Source: Cliona cf. orientalis (taxonomy: Eukaryota; Porifera; Demospongiae; Clionaida; Clionaidae). Taken from it: a stretch of 64,000 nt of DNA. The DNA lies in contig OZ005689.1 of NCBI GenBank assembly GCA_963930775.1, positions 7,355,569-7,419,568 on the forward strand. The letters are read 5' to 3'. The position numbers and the translations under genes were made by a program. A model generated the notes under the pieces. That model saw only the letters and a list, made by a program, of their open reading frames with translations, was not told where the DNA came from and ran no database searches. Shown here one piece after another: positions 12,066 through 23,649 of this stretch; positions within the stretch are counted from its first letter, which is position 1; each line of letters opens with the position of its first letter.

Positions 12066-12300
12066 AAGGGGGCTTGTCCAAAGTCCTTGTGGAAAAATTA
12101 GCGTCATTATGACGTTAGGGGGGGAGGGGTCTTAGTCCATGACGTTATGCAATTGCATTGCTAGAAAAGTGGGCGGGACTCGCAAAAAGGGGCGTGACTA
12201 ACCGAACTGCTGTGACGCTAAGAGGAGGGGGGGAGGGGGGTAAAAAGTTAATGTCACAATGACGTTAATTTTTCCACACAGACTTTGGACAAGCCCCCTA
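12066..12300. mobile_element. MITE with ~45-bp TIRs
   Basis: AGGGGGCTTGTCCAAAGTC at the left is repeated inverted at the right, and the match continues through GGAAAAATTA-CGTCAT. TA flanks both sides, compatible with a TA target duplication. Interior is G-rich. Confidence 0.8.
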
Positions 12301-12371
12301 ACTACAAGTATGGTTGTAGCTACCACGGTCCACAACTTTAAGCACTGATCCAAGGATCGTAGCTAAACTAT

Positions 12372-13323
12372 AATCAGTCTACGCTAAGACCTCCTTAAAT
12401 GGTACTATGGAATGTTATCATCAATCAACCGCGGTTGACGTATACGCGCGCCACAGTCAGGAAGGGTGGTCTATGAATATAATTATTTGCGCATGCCTCG
12501 CGTAAGCTAACAGCGGTTAAAGCCCTATGCATGACATCACACCACTGGTCGACACGGCTACAAATTCACTTTTTTGAGATTTTGTGCAGCTATATCTGAA
12601 CACGAGCAAGGATTTACCGGAAGCCAAAGCAGGCCAATGATCTATGGGATGGAATGTTCATGTGACCAATTAATCAAGCAGCCAGGACAGTTTGCTGCAG
12701 GTTGAACACTCGCTTGAACTTCGCCGAAACAGAGCGATGACTGGAGATGGCCATGAAGATCGGTTCATAAATAACAAACAGTTGTAGGTAGGGAGTTGAA
12801 ACCTGTTACAGAGACTAGTAGTAAGGTAGATCTATTAGCCTCAGTTCAGTTTAGTTAGTACTACAGTACTGTACATGAAGCTATTTATGTGAGAATTGTT
12901 GAATTATTTCTGATATTTGAGCTGGTGTTTCTGGAGGTAACGACAACGGTATATCTCCAGTATTTGTCAAGATACTTACCTGAAAGTTAGCTCCCAGATT
13001 TGTAACTATGAACTGCTGGAGGCTATTTGCTGCATGTTGAACACTCGACTGAAGTTGGAGGCGGCCAGACTCGCCTAAGGACCGTTTGACCTTGTTCTGC
13101 TCGAATGACCGGCCAGAATCTATGATCTTGTACTCCCAGGTGTTCTATAATCCCTTTGCACTGTGTGTTTTAAGTGTGTAGCTTACATCTCTTATGTCTA
13201 GGTAGCTACGAAAATTTTAGTACATGCATTATTCCACCATGCGGTCGCCCATATACTACTGTACAGCTGCTCAAACCACATTCCAGAGCCAATTAAGGCG
13301 GTCTTAGCGTAGACTGAATATTG
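12372..13323. mobile_element. ~950-bp element with ~27-bp TIRs
   Basis: CAGTCTACGCTAAGACCTCC near 12379 reappears inverted near 13298-13318 (GGCGGTCTTAGCGTAGACTG). The interior has two related TTTGCTGCANGTTGAACACT segments (about 12700 and 13025). No coding frame. Confidence 0.7.
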
Positions 13324-13489
13324 TAAGGGAAGTGGTTGATTAATGATGTTCAACTTGGTCATGGACGCTTTCTATTCTATTAAATTTGCATAACTTGAGG
13401 AACTATAGTGAAGGAGGTGATTATAGTCTCCCTAGCTCTATCCAGGCCAGCTAGAGAGTGACATGGATCATCTCAGTACATGTACAAGA

Positions 13490-14575
13490 CCGGGAATATG
13501 AATTCGGTGGACTGGAATGGTGGAATGGAACGGTGGAGTGGACTACTGGAGCGGAGTACTGGACTGGATTACTGGAGTGCCACGCCCACAAATGCACAAT
13601 TTGGTCCAACTTCCATGGCTACAAATTTGATTTCTAAACGCTAAGAGGCTGGCAGGGGATGGATGACATCACTTGGTGACCAAGTCTACCTAGCTAGTCA
13701 TGATGTCAGAATGAGGCTGCCATCAGAGACTCACTTGCTGACCGTTGTATAGCTGGCTCTCTTAAATTATAAATAGACTGTGAAGTGGTAATTAGGACAT
13801 GGGTACCATGCAGGTATTAACCTATTCCTGTTCACAAAGAGGATATCAAATTACTCAATACTGATGAAGCCTGGGTGGCTGAACACGTCTCACTCACTGA
13901 CATGTAGCGGGTACATGTATTACAGGACATGCCTCCAGGGTCGGGAGTGTATAGACAGCGGACTGGACTAGGTCTGACCGAGAAATACTACTTTCTCTAA
14001 TACAAATTTGACGCTGAACAATAGTAACAGACCTTCATCTAATCTATGCTCAGATCATGATCAGATTATGCTTCTGGCAGCAGTCTGTGACAACGGGTCG
14101 GGTAGCTAGCATAATCCCTGGTTCATGCTCAAGTTTATGAGTTCCCTGAGGTATAGTCTAGCTATGTAGTACCATATGGATGAGTCTAATGAGCCTCTTT
14201 CAGGCTCTGGGGCTTGTAGTTCTCTAGACTACCTCGAGCTCCATTGTATACAGAGTTGTGTTATATCATAGATTATATAATCTATGGTTATACAGTACCA
14301 TAGATTATAATATATATAATCTATGACAGTACTGTGCCTCCGAGTCCTGCCACTCTCTGAGCATACTAAGGGGAAGCTATAGCATTTACAAGTGCATTGG
14401 CTAGCTAGATGATTGCGGATGGGGAGATTTAATGGCAGCCTTTTGGTGTTGATTAGTCTAACTAATTTCGATCTAGCCATGACCAGTGTATTTGTGGGCG
14501 TGGCACTCCAGTAATCCAGTCCAGTACTCCACTCCAGTAGTCCACTCCACCATTCCATTCTAATTCACATACCCT
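13490..14575. mobile_element. ~1.09-kb element with ~90-bp TIRs
   Basis: A repetitive left end (GGAATGGTGGAATGG, GGAGTGGACTACTGGAG, GTGCCACGCCCACAAAT) is mirrored at 14485-14575. The centre includes an AT palindrome around 14255-14330 (ATAGATTATATAATCTAT). No coding frame recognised. Confidence 0.8.
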
Positions 14576-15029
14576 ACAAGACCATAGTAGAACCATCACA
14601 CTGTCTGTCAACACCTCTATGATTTACAGATTGATTTACGTACCAAGCATGTGCAATGCAGTGTACAAGTATGCGTTAATTGGTGCATGTGTATTAAAAG
14701 AATGTAGCTACAAGGCAAATCACCGGTATGGAATTCCAAAGCGGACAAAATTGGATGATACACAAAATAAATGTCAAACAGACTTACACATAAAACAATT
14801 GTCAAACTTGTCTAGAACAATTGTCAAGCTTGTCCAAAATAATTATCAAACAGCTACAAACACAATATTGTGCACACTTTGCCTTCAGTCCTTGTACAAA
14901 ACTATTGTCAAAGACACATTTGCAATGGTCAAAACCACACACGTTTGTCATGCGCAAACGTACAAAATCGTTATGCTCAACCCACGCACCAATTAAGGTT
15001 GGAATCGGATATGGAATCCAATTACGTCA
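14576..15029. other. Spacer
   Basis: Non-coding. Several short CAATTGTCAAACTTGT-like repeats around 14800-14910; nothing else recognised. Confidence 0.4.
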
Positions 15030-15157
15030 TTACGCACTGCTGGTGTGATCTAAATAAAGTGCACCCTGCATGGAGAGCGAGACTCAGTCGAGCTGTCGCA
15101 CGAGGAAGCGAGGCTATAATTATGTGCTATTGGGATGGACGTGGAGTGCGAGTATTC
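15030..15157 (+). repeat. Dispersed repeat X, intact copy
   Basis: Matches in reverse complement the two segments 22500-22562 and 21847-21915, which in that copy are separated by a LINE fragment. Shared text includes GTGTGATCTAAATAAAGTG and GATGGACGTGGAGT. Confidence 0.75.
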
Positions 15158-15161
15158 TTAA

Positions 15162-15457
15162 TAGGTAGCCGTAATGCCGGAGTTTGGCGCAAAATCAGTC
15201 AGCGTGGCTTCGCTAGACTATAGTGTAGCTTGCTTATAATATTAATATATCCAGACTCCCCCAAATTCAATTTATGCACGAAGATATAATATATGTATAG
15301 TCTTTTGCAGACATTAGGCGGGGATCAAGCTGCTTGGCAAAACTATCTGGACATCGAGATACACCAACACGCATCACTAGTCTCACAATCGCGCAAAGCC
15401 ACCGTACACTGGCTCCGTGACTGATTTTGCGCCGAACTCTGACATTACGGCTACCTG
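15162..15457. mobile_element. TTAA-flanked ~296-bp MITE
   Basis: Inverted ends TAGGTAGCCGTAATGCC and GACATTACGGCTACCTG continue inward to GGCGCAAAATCAGTCA. TTAA abuts both ends (15158-15161 and 15458-15461). The right TTAA is also the left boundary of the next element. Confidence 0.8.
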
Positions 15458-15461
15458 TTAA

Positions 15462-16210
15462 GGTACCATTAAATTGCGTGGGCGTGAGGCGGGGGATATG
15501 ACACCTAAACCACATCAAAGTCATTAGTGAGGTGCATGTTGTGTAACCACGCCCTTTTAATTGCACAGGTCTCAGGGGTGTGGCTGCTAGAGCCGGAAGT
15601 GTTCATTTAATATCCTCCATGGACCGGAAGCCGAGCCGGAAGGGAGGGGCCAGGCCACGCCCAAAACAGCCCCACCCTGTTCTCCAAGGACCACCATTCT
15701 CAATCAAGTGCCTACTAACCACCGGATGTCCACCGGAAGCCCACAATCAATCCCAATTAAAACACACAGCTTCCTCAAGGCCAAAACACACACAAACACT
15801 TGGAGGCCGTTCTGCCACACCGCCCACACAAGAGCTCACCTCATTTCCTGTGTGGGCGGAGTAACAACACGTCATCGCAACCACATCCGCTTCAAACCAT
15901 CGTCAGCTTCCGTCCGGCCGTACAGGCCCCTCGATCGCACCGCCGTACAGTGCCTCATTAACAGACATGGCCTCACCTTTGACCTCCTGCCACGCCCCCA
16001 AAGCCTCCTGGACGGGTTCAAAGGTCACCACCGCATCCGGGACACGCCCACCTATCGCCGCAGCCAAGTCCCCGGCCCCGATGTCCAAGCACTGGCCCGT
16101 GAAGCCACGCCCAATCGGAAGCAATAAAACCTGCATTAACGCACACGCACACACTCCACACAGTGCCAGGAACACGCCCACATGCTTAATTAGCTTTTTT
16201 TTTTTTTTTT
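15462..16210. mobile_element. GC-rich TTAA element, copy E1 (interrupted)
   Basis: Begins GGTACCATTAAATTGCGTGG after TTAA and is nearly identical to copies at 19827 and 20843. At its oligo-T stretch (~16195) it passes into a tandem array. The 21 bases that follow the oligo-T in the other copies (GTCGTTGCGGTTAATAGTTA...) reappear at 18677, so the array interrupts E1. It carries a minus-strand frame (16181-15903) with a hydrophobic start and GQCLDIG...VVTFEP. Confidence 0.8.
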
Positions 16211-18676
16211 CAAGGCAACCTGAACACTAAGCAGAAAAAAAAATATTGTCTAAAAACCACCATATAATCGAGCTGGGTGCATAGTGGAATCATACAATGT
16301 AAGCAGGCAGCCTAAATTTCAATTTTGTCAAAAGGTTGGTAAAGGTCGTCACGTTTATGTGCGCGCGTGGCCCCGCCCCTCACGTAGCGCGTGGGCGGAA
16401 ACATTGCAAACGCATGGCTTCCCTGTACAAACATATGGGGAAACTTCAAAGGGCCGTAACTTTGATTCTAAGGCGTGAATCAAAATTCCTGAAGGTCAAA
16501 TCTCTGCATTCGATCCATTCTGCACACCGGTGCAAAAATTATGTCCCCAAGTGCTCCCAGTTCCCCCCTGAATTAATTAATTAAAAATCTTTTTTTTTTT
16601 CAAGAAGTGGACCAACTAAGCAGAAAAAAACAGTCCATAAACTACCACATAGTTGAGCTGGATGCACAATAGACCCATGCAATGTAAGCAGGCAGCCTAA
16701 ACTTCAATTTTGACAAAAGTGGGTAAAGGTCGTCACGTTACTGTGCGCGCGTAGCCACGCCCCTCACGTAGCGCGTGGGCGGAAAACATTGCAAATGCAT
16801 GGCTTCCTATACAAACGTATGGGGGTACTTCAAAGGGCCGTAACTTTAATTCTAAGATATGAATCAAAATTCCCCAAGGTCAAATCTCTAATTTCAACCC
16901 ATTCTGCGTGCCCATGAAAAACTTATCTCCCCAGATGCTCCCAACCCCCCCGTGAATTAATTTATTTTGTTTTTTTCTACTTAGTTGGTAACTACTTAGT
17001 GTTTAATTAACTTAGTGTTTAACAAGGCGACCAGAACACTAAGCAGAAAAAAAAATTGTCCAAAAACCATCATATAATCGAACTGGATGCATAGTGGAAC
17101 CATACAATGCAAGCAGGCAGCCTAAATTTCAATTTTGTCAAAAGTTGGTAAAGGTCGTCACATTTATGTGCGCGCGTGGCTCCGCCCCTTACGTAGCGCG
17201 TGGGCGGAAACATTGCAAACGCATGGCTTCCCTGTACAAACATATGGGGAAACTTCAAAGGGCCGTAACTTTGATTCTAAGGCGTGAATCAAAATTCCTG
17301 AAGGGTCTGCATTTGATCCATTCTGCGCGCCGGTACAAAAATTATGTCCCCAAGTGCTCCCAATTCCCCCCTGAATTAATTAAAGTTCTTTTTTTTTCTA
17401 CTTAGTGTTTAATTTCAAGGAGACCACACACTAAGCAGAAAAAAAATTGTCTGTAAACCACCACATAGTAGAGAGGGATGCTTAGTAGAGCCATACAATA
17501 CCAGCAGGCAGCCTGTAATCCAATTTTGACCAAATCCGGTAAAGGTCGTCACATTTATGTGCGCGCGTGGCCCCGCCCCTCACGTAGCGCGTGGGCGGAA
17601 AACATTGCAAACGCATGGCTTCCCTGTACAAACATATGGGGAAACTTCAAAGGGCCGTAACTTTAATTGTAAGGTGTGAATCAAAAATCTGTCCGGTCAA
17701 ATCTCTAGTTTCGACCCATTCTGCGTGCCCATGTAAAAATTATCTCCCCAAGTGCTCCCAAACCCTCCATGAATTAGATTATTTAATTATTTAATTATTT
17801 AAATCTTTTTTTTTTTCAAGAAGCGGACACACTAAGCAGAAAAAAACAGTCCTGACCATCACATAGTTGAGCTGGATGCATAATAGACCCTTGCAATGCA
17901 AGCAGACAGCCTAAACTTCAATTTTGACAGAAGTTGGTAAAGGTCGTCACGTTACTGTGCGCGCGTAGCCACGCCCCTCACGTAGCGCGTGGGCGGAAAA
18001 CATTGCAAATGCATGGCTTCCTATACAAACATAATTATGGGGATACTTCAAAGGGCCGTAACTTTAATTCTAAGGTGTGAATCAAAATTCCGTCCGGTCA
18101 AACCTATTACTTTGACCCATTCTGCGTGCCCATGTAAAAATTATGTCCCCAAGTGCTCCCAAATCCCCCGTGAATTAGATTATAAAAGTTTTTTTGTTTT
18201 TTTCTACTTAGTTGTTAACAAGAAGCGGACACACTAAGCAGAAAAAAACAGTCCTGACCATCACATAGTTGAGCTGGATGCATAATAGACCCTTGCAATG
18301 CAAGCAGACAGCCTAAACTTCAATTTTGACAGAAGTTGGTAAAGGTCGTCACGTTACTGTGCGCGCGTAGCCACGCCCCTCGCGTAGCGCGTGGGCGGAA
18401 AACATTGCAAATGCATGGCTTCCTATATAAACATATGGGGATACTTCAAAGGGCCGTAACTTTAATTCTAAGGTGTGAATCAAAATTCCGTCCGGTCAAA
18501 CCTATTACTTTGACCCATTCTGCGTGCCCATGTAAAAAATTATGTCCCCAAGTGCTCCCAAATCCCCCATGGATTAGATTATAAAAGTTTTTTTGTTTTT
18601 TTCTACTTAGTTGTTAACTACTTAGTGTTATTTAATTTTATTTAAATCTTTTTTTTTTCTACTTAGTGTTTAATTA
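16211..18676 (+). repeat. Six-unit tandem array of a ~400-bp TIR-bearing unit
   Basis: Units begin near 16211, 16601, 17022, 17416, 17817 and 18218; the landmark GTAAAGGTCGTCAC recurs at intervals of about 382, 427, 391, 399 and 401 bases. Each unit starts with an ACACTAAGCAGAAAAAA stretch and ends in TTTTTTCTACTTAGTGTT, an inverted pair, so the unit looks like a MITE amplified head-to-tail. Each holds a GC-rich box (GTGCGCGCGTGGCCCCGCCC, then GTAGCGCGTGGGCGG). Units 2, 5 and 6 resemble each other, as do 1 and 3. Short frames (82-103 residues) are conserved only because the DNA is. Confidence 0.9.
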
Positions 18677-19253
18677 AGTCGTTGCGGTTAATAGTTAACC
18701 GATTATACGCGAGATGCGCCTTAAGGCGCATGCGCGTGCATGTCATTAAGCGCGAGAGACGCCTTAAGGCGCAAGCGCCATTATTGCTGTACTATAGCCG
18801 CGCCCATCATTCCATAGTAGATTAGTTTGGGCTTGGCATCCTGTCTGAGGTTAGTACAGGAAATACCTTACTCCAGTGTGGCTTCGCGGTCACTTGTTGA
18901 CCTTCAGAAAGGAAGTACTAACGAGATTACTTATCAAGATCGAGATGGCCACGATCGACCTAAGCGTTGAAGTAGCCTTGTTTTCTGCCACAGTACGTGC
19001 AGTACAGACATATCGCTAAGCATACAGTTAGACTAGGTCTATATCTACCTTACTGTGTAGACAAAGTGAGATGAAGAGTTCTACTAATCACGGATGGACT
19101 TAAGACGGCGACGGTTTGGAGGTAAGTAAGCTTTTAAGCTTTTATGTTCAGAAACAGCGTACTATATGTACATACGAAGCTAAAGTAACTAACTACGAAG
19201 GTTGTACAATGACTCCTTCGTGTCAATAAAGCGTCCATAGCTATGACAACCGT
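18677..19253. other. Spacer
   Basis: Starts with the E1 remnant, followed by a patch of GCCTTAAGGCGCA-type inverted repeats (18715-18780). No gene recognised. Confidence 0.4.
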
Positions 19254-19261
19254 TCTAGGAC

Positions 19262-19772
19262 CAGTGGCGTAGCTAGGAGTGTTAGTTTGGTCGGGCACAG
19301 GGTATGAGGTTGGCACGGCGGCTCCTCCTAGGGGGGTCTGGGGGCATGCCCCCCCTCCCCCCACCCCCCCAGAAAATTTTGAGATTTTAGGTGCTCTGAG
19401 ACACTTTCTGGAGGCTCCTGAGGCCATCATTGAATATCATTTTTTTTTGTTGCCAATAGTATCCATAAAGTATACAACCGTTTAATATGTAAGAACAAGT
19501 CTAACCTTCTATCACTAAACGTTTCTCGCTTCCATATCTCAATCAAGGTAGGCTGCTCTAATGTGCACGATGTCATTCTATACTCCTAATTAGTGCACAT
19601 CGTTCAGCCTTTAATTCTAAATAAAGCACAAGATCGATCAAGACTTTGTATTATTAAAAATTTAATGGTAAACTCAGTTAACCAATTCCAATGAAACCAT
19701 TAGTGATCATGGGCCCGTGATGATGATGCCCGGGCACAGGCCCGTGTAGGCCCGGGTGTGGCTACGCCACTG
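19262..19772. mobile_element. hAT-type non-autonomous element
   Basis: Ends CAGTGGCGTAGCTAGG and GTGGCTACGCCACTG are inverted, and a perfect 8-bp duplication TCTAGGAC flanks it (19254-19261 and 19773-19780). An 8-bp duplication with CAGTGGCGTAGC termini is typical of hAT elements. Interior is G/C-rich and non-coding. Confidence 0.9.
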
Positions 19773-19826
19773 TCTAGGACGCTGTATAATGACTATTAGC
19801 TAGTACACTATTTTTACATAAATTAA

Positions 19827-20838
19827 GGTACCATTAAATTGCGTGGGCGTGAGGTGGGGGATATGACACCTAAACCACATCAAAGTCATTAGTGAGGTGC
19901 ATGTTGTGTAACCACGCCCTTTTAATTGCACAGGTCTCAGGGGTGTGGCTGCTAGAGCCGGAAGTGTTCATTTAATATCCTCCATGGACCGGAAGCCGAG
20001 CCGGAAGGGAGGGGCCAGGCCACGCCCAAAACAGCCCCACCCTGTTCCCCAAGGACCACCATTCTCAATCAAGTGCCTACTAACCACCGGATGTCCACCG
20101 GAAGCCCACGATCAATCCCAATTAAAACACACAGCTTCCTCAAGGCCAAAACACACACAAACACTTGGAGGCCGTTCAGCCACACCGCCCACACAAGAGC
20201 TCACCTCATTTCCTGTGTGGGCGGAGTAACAACACGTCATCGCAACCACATCCGCTTCAAACCATCGTCAGCTTCCGTCCAGCCTTACAGGCCCCTCGAT
20301 CGCACCGGCGTACAGTGCCTCATTAACTGACATGGCCTCACCTTTGACCTCCTGCCACGCCCCCAAAGCCTCCTCGCGGGGTTCAAAGGTCACCACCGCT
20401 TCCGGGACACGCCCACCTATCGCCGAGGCCAAGTCCCAGGCGCCGATATCCAAGCACTGGCCCGTGAAGCCACGCCCAATCGGAAGCAATAAAACCTGCA
20501 TTAACGCACACGCACACACTCCACACAGTGCCAGGAACACGCCCACATGCTTAATTAGGCCTAATAAGGCTTTTTTTTTTTTTTTTTTTTTTTTGTCGTT
20601 GCGGTTAATAGTTAAGAAAGAATGCTTTGATCTTGCTTTGAAGTGGGCAATTACCGGTGTTTTCTTCAGGGGCCACTTCCGGTCGCTAATTACACGCGCA
20701 TAATCATCCCTGGCTGATTCTAGACACGCCCACCTTCGACCAAAAGCACTCGTATGGCCTCTTCGGCCACGCCCCTTCACGATTCGCTAATTGAATTAGC
20801 CAATCCTGACGCTCACGCCCACGCACTTTGATGCTACC
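19827..20838. mobile_element. GC-rich TTAA element, copy E2
   Basis: TTAA then GGTACCATTAAATTGCG at the left. The right TIR (CGCTCACGCCCACGCA...GCTACC) is followed by TTAA (20839-20842) that is fused to the next copy. A 170-residue minus-strand frame (20780-20268) runs through the oligo-T as poly-Lys. Its later part (VGVFLALCGVCACALMQVL, GQCLDIG, GRVPEAVVTFEP) is also in E1 and E3. The function is unknown; it may be a captured gene fragment. Confidence 0.85.
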
Positions 20839-20842
20839 TTAA

Positions 20843-21842
20843 ATTGCGTGGGCGTGAGGTGGGGATATGACACCTAAACCACATCAAAGTCATTAGTGAG
20901 GTGCATGTTGTGTAACCACGCCCTTTTAATTGCACAGGTCTCAGGGGTGTGGCTGCTAGAGCCGGAAGTGTTCATTTAATATCCTCCATGGACCGGAAGC
21001 CGAGCCGGAAGGGAGGGGCCAGGCCACGCCCAAAACAGCCCCACCCTGTTCCCCAAGGACCACCATTCTCAATCAAGTGCCTACTAACCACCGGATGTCC
21101 ACCGGAAGCCCACAATCAATCCCAATTAAAACACACAGCTTCCTCAAGGCCAAAACACACACAAACACTTGGAGGCCGTTCTGCCACACCGCCCACACAA
21201 GAGCTCACCTCATTTCCTGTGTGGGCGGAGTAACAACACGTCATCGCAACCACATCCGCTTCAAACCATCGTCAGCTTCCGTCCGGCCGTACAGGCCCCT
21301 CGATCGCACCGCCGTACAGTGCCTCATTAACAGACATGGCCTCACCTTTGACCTCCTGCCACGCCCCCAAAGCCTCCTGGACGGGTTCAAAGGTCACCAC
21401 CGCATCCGGGACACGCCCACCTATCACCGCAGCCAAGTCCCCGGCCCCGATGTCCAAGCACTGGCCCGTGAAGCCACGCCCAATCGGAAGCAATAAAACC
21501 TGCATTAACGCACACGCACACACTCCACACAGTGCCAGGAACACGCCCACATGCTTAATTAGGCCTAATTAGCTTTTTTTTTTTTTTTTTTTTTTTTTGT
21601 CGTTGCGGTTAATAGTTAAGCAAGAATGCTTTGATCCTGCTTTGATGTGGGCAATTACCGGCCTTTTCTTCAGGGGCCACTTCCGGTTGCTAATTACACG
21701 CGCATAATCATCCCTGGCCGATTCTGGACACGCCCACCTTCGACCAAAAGCACTCGTATGGCCTCTTCGGCCACGCCCCTTCACGATTCGCTAATTGAAT
21801 TAGCCATTCCTGACGCTCACGCCCACGCAATTAAATGGTACC
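20843..21842. mobile_element. GC-rich TTAA element, copy E3
   Basis: Head-to-tail with E2. It lacks the first bases of the left TIR and joins E2 at a TTAA shared with the TIR. The right end ...AAATGGTACC is followed by TTAA (21843-21846). The body is nearly identical to E1. Confidence 0.85.
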
Positions 21843-21846
21843 TTAA

Positions 21847-22562
21847 GAAGAGAGACACTCATACTCCACGTCCATCTCAATAGCACGTCATTTTAGCCTC
21901 ACTTCGTACGACAGCTTTGAATTGAATTGAATTGAATTGATTTTATCCATACATGGAACGGGTTGTACAAAAGGTAATCCTATAGACATACTTCCCTTAA
22001 CACACAAAAGAACATAGAGAGTAATTTAGTAACAGAGGTAAAACAAGAATAAATAAAAATAACATAGTACAGGAAACACGAAAAATAAAGGACACTAAGC
22101 ACGCGCTTGAGATAAAAGTATAGACTTAAATAATTTTGTTTTGAAACTAGCAGGTGATAAAGAATTTACAATTTCGTGAGATAAATCATTCCATAAATGA
22201 GGTGCATTTACAAAATAACTAAACCTAAAAGCATTAACACGTGACTGTGATACAAAAAGAGAGTAGGTATGTGATCGTAGGGGACGAGGCTTGAATTTGA
22301 AGTAGTCACTGAAGGGAATACAGTCCAGACTGTGTACTATTTTGTATGTTTGACATGCGTTCAGAAGCTTCCTCCTGTTTTCCAGAGTAAGCCAGTTTAG
22401 CTCATCACAGCAGTCAGCGTAAGTCTTGGACCAATGGTATCTCTCGTTGTCCCAGCGTGCTCCACACACCCACCTTGCTGCTCTCTTCTGTACCTTGACT
22501 GAGTCTCGCTCTCTGCAGGGTACACTTTATTTAGATCACACCAGCAGTGCGTAATGACATAA
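21847..22562 (-). repeat. Dispersed repeat X, copy split by a LINE fragment
   Basis: Segments 21847-21915 and 22500-22562 together match 15030-15157 in reverse complement. The material between them is the LINE fragment. Confidence 0.75.
21916..22500 (-). pseudogene. 5'-truncated non-LTR retrotransposon (LINE) fragment
   Basis: The minus-strand frame 22469-22095 (and upstream in frame to about 22500, VQKRAARWV) matches the conserved C-terminal region after the reverse transcriptase domain of Jockey/CR1-like LINEs. Recognisable parts are RRKLLNACQTYKIVHSL, RSHTY and FVNAPHLWNDLS. The 3' end is a short tandem tail (TTGAA)n at 21917-21940, as found in some LINE clades. No RT core remains, so it is dead. 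Confidence 0.8.
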
Positions 22563-22668
22563 TTGTGTAAAGATATCTCCGTTGCACAAAGCGAATAACG
22601 TCGATTTTAAGCCATACCGCCCGGGGGCAAGAAGAGCTGTTCAACGGGACGGGAGATATTCAGGTAAA

Positions 22669-22892
22669 TACCGTATTTCTTCTAAAAATTCGGCCCTTCT
22701 AATTATTCGGCACCCTTTACCGAATGATTGAATATAGTCTCTAATTTTTCGGCAAAGGTCGTCATACGTATATGCTATAAACGGGAATGAAATGCGCACG
22801 CAGACAGAATGATTAATATTAACCTCTAAAAATTCGGCGAAGCTAAAGCAATATTATTATTTCCATGCCGAATTTTTAGAAGAAATACGGTA
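22669..22892. mobile_element. MITE with TACCGTATTTCTTCTAAAAA ends
   Basis: Inverted ends TACCGTATTTCTTCTAAAAA / TTTTTAGAAGAAATACGGTA, with further ATTCGGC and GCCGAAT repeats inside. It contains GGCAAAGGTCGTCATACG. An almost undisturbed copy that serves as reference for the disrupted copy at 23426-26339. Confidence 0.9.
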
Positions 22893-23425
22893 GCCCTCCA
22901 TGATCGGTACATTTATCACACTTCGTGGTATTCTAGCTTAGTAGTATGACAGATCGACTTGCCCCCGTGATATTTATTAGTTAGGCATATGAATATTATA
23001 TAAGGCCTGGAGAAACAGTCGTCCAGGCTGATCTTCACCGCCGCCTTTGGCGATTTTGTCTTCAGAATAGCCATTACTCATGACGTCACCAGGAGGCAAC
23101 TAATAGTTGGGCGTGGTTATAAATTAGTTTGCGGTTAGAGAAATGGTTGGTCTACTTCATGATACAACTTTCTTGTCCATATCATGTTATCTTCTAGACA
23201 CAAAACTAGCAAAGATACAGCTAAAATCATGAGTCTGAATGGGTGTCCCAGTCCTTAGACAACCTGAGAACGGAAAGATCAGTCAAAATGAGTGTCACAG
23301 AAACTTGAATGTAGTAATTTGCTAGTTGAAAATATAAAAGCTATCATAAAGTGCAAGTTTCCGAACGAATTATCACAGATTAGCTAGCTATTATGCAAAA
23401 CCATGGTAAAAGATTGAGAGCATAA
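22893..23425. other. Spacer
   Basis: AT-rich, non-coding; nothing recognised. Confidence 0.4.
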
Positions 23426-23649
23426 TACCGTATTTCTTCTAAAAGTTCGGAATAGCTAAATATAACTAGAGCTCTATAGAGCACATACCCTGTGCACACA
23501 TTGCGCAACCTATAGAGCTGCTTTTGTTGCTGCTTGGTTGTATCAAGGGCTTATAGACCCCCATAAGCTCTTGGTTGTATAATAATTATAGGGCTCTTGG
23601 TGATATCAGCAAAAACACCACTGACTCTCTCTCTGCACCAGATCTAGAC

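Noticed and set aside
15580-16127. Plus-strand frames of 94 and 139 residues in the E1 element (repeated in E2 and E3)
   Set aside because: They are Pro/His/Thr-rich, lack any domain, and are conserved only because the element copies are nearly identical; the minus-strand frame is the better candidate.
16284-18584. Repeated 60-103-residue frames in the tandem array
   Set aside because: They follow the array period, differ in frame and ends between units, and encode no recognisable domain.
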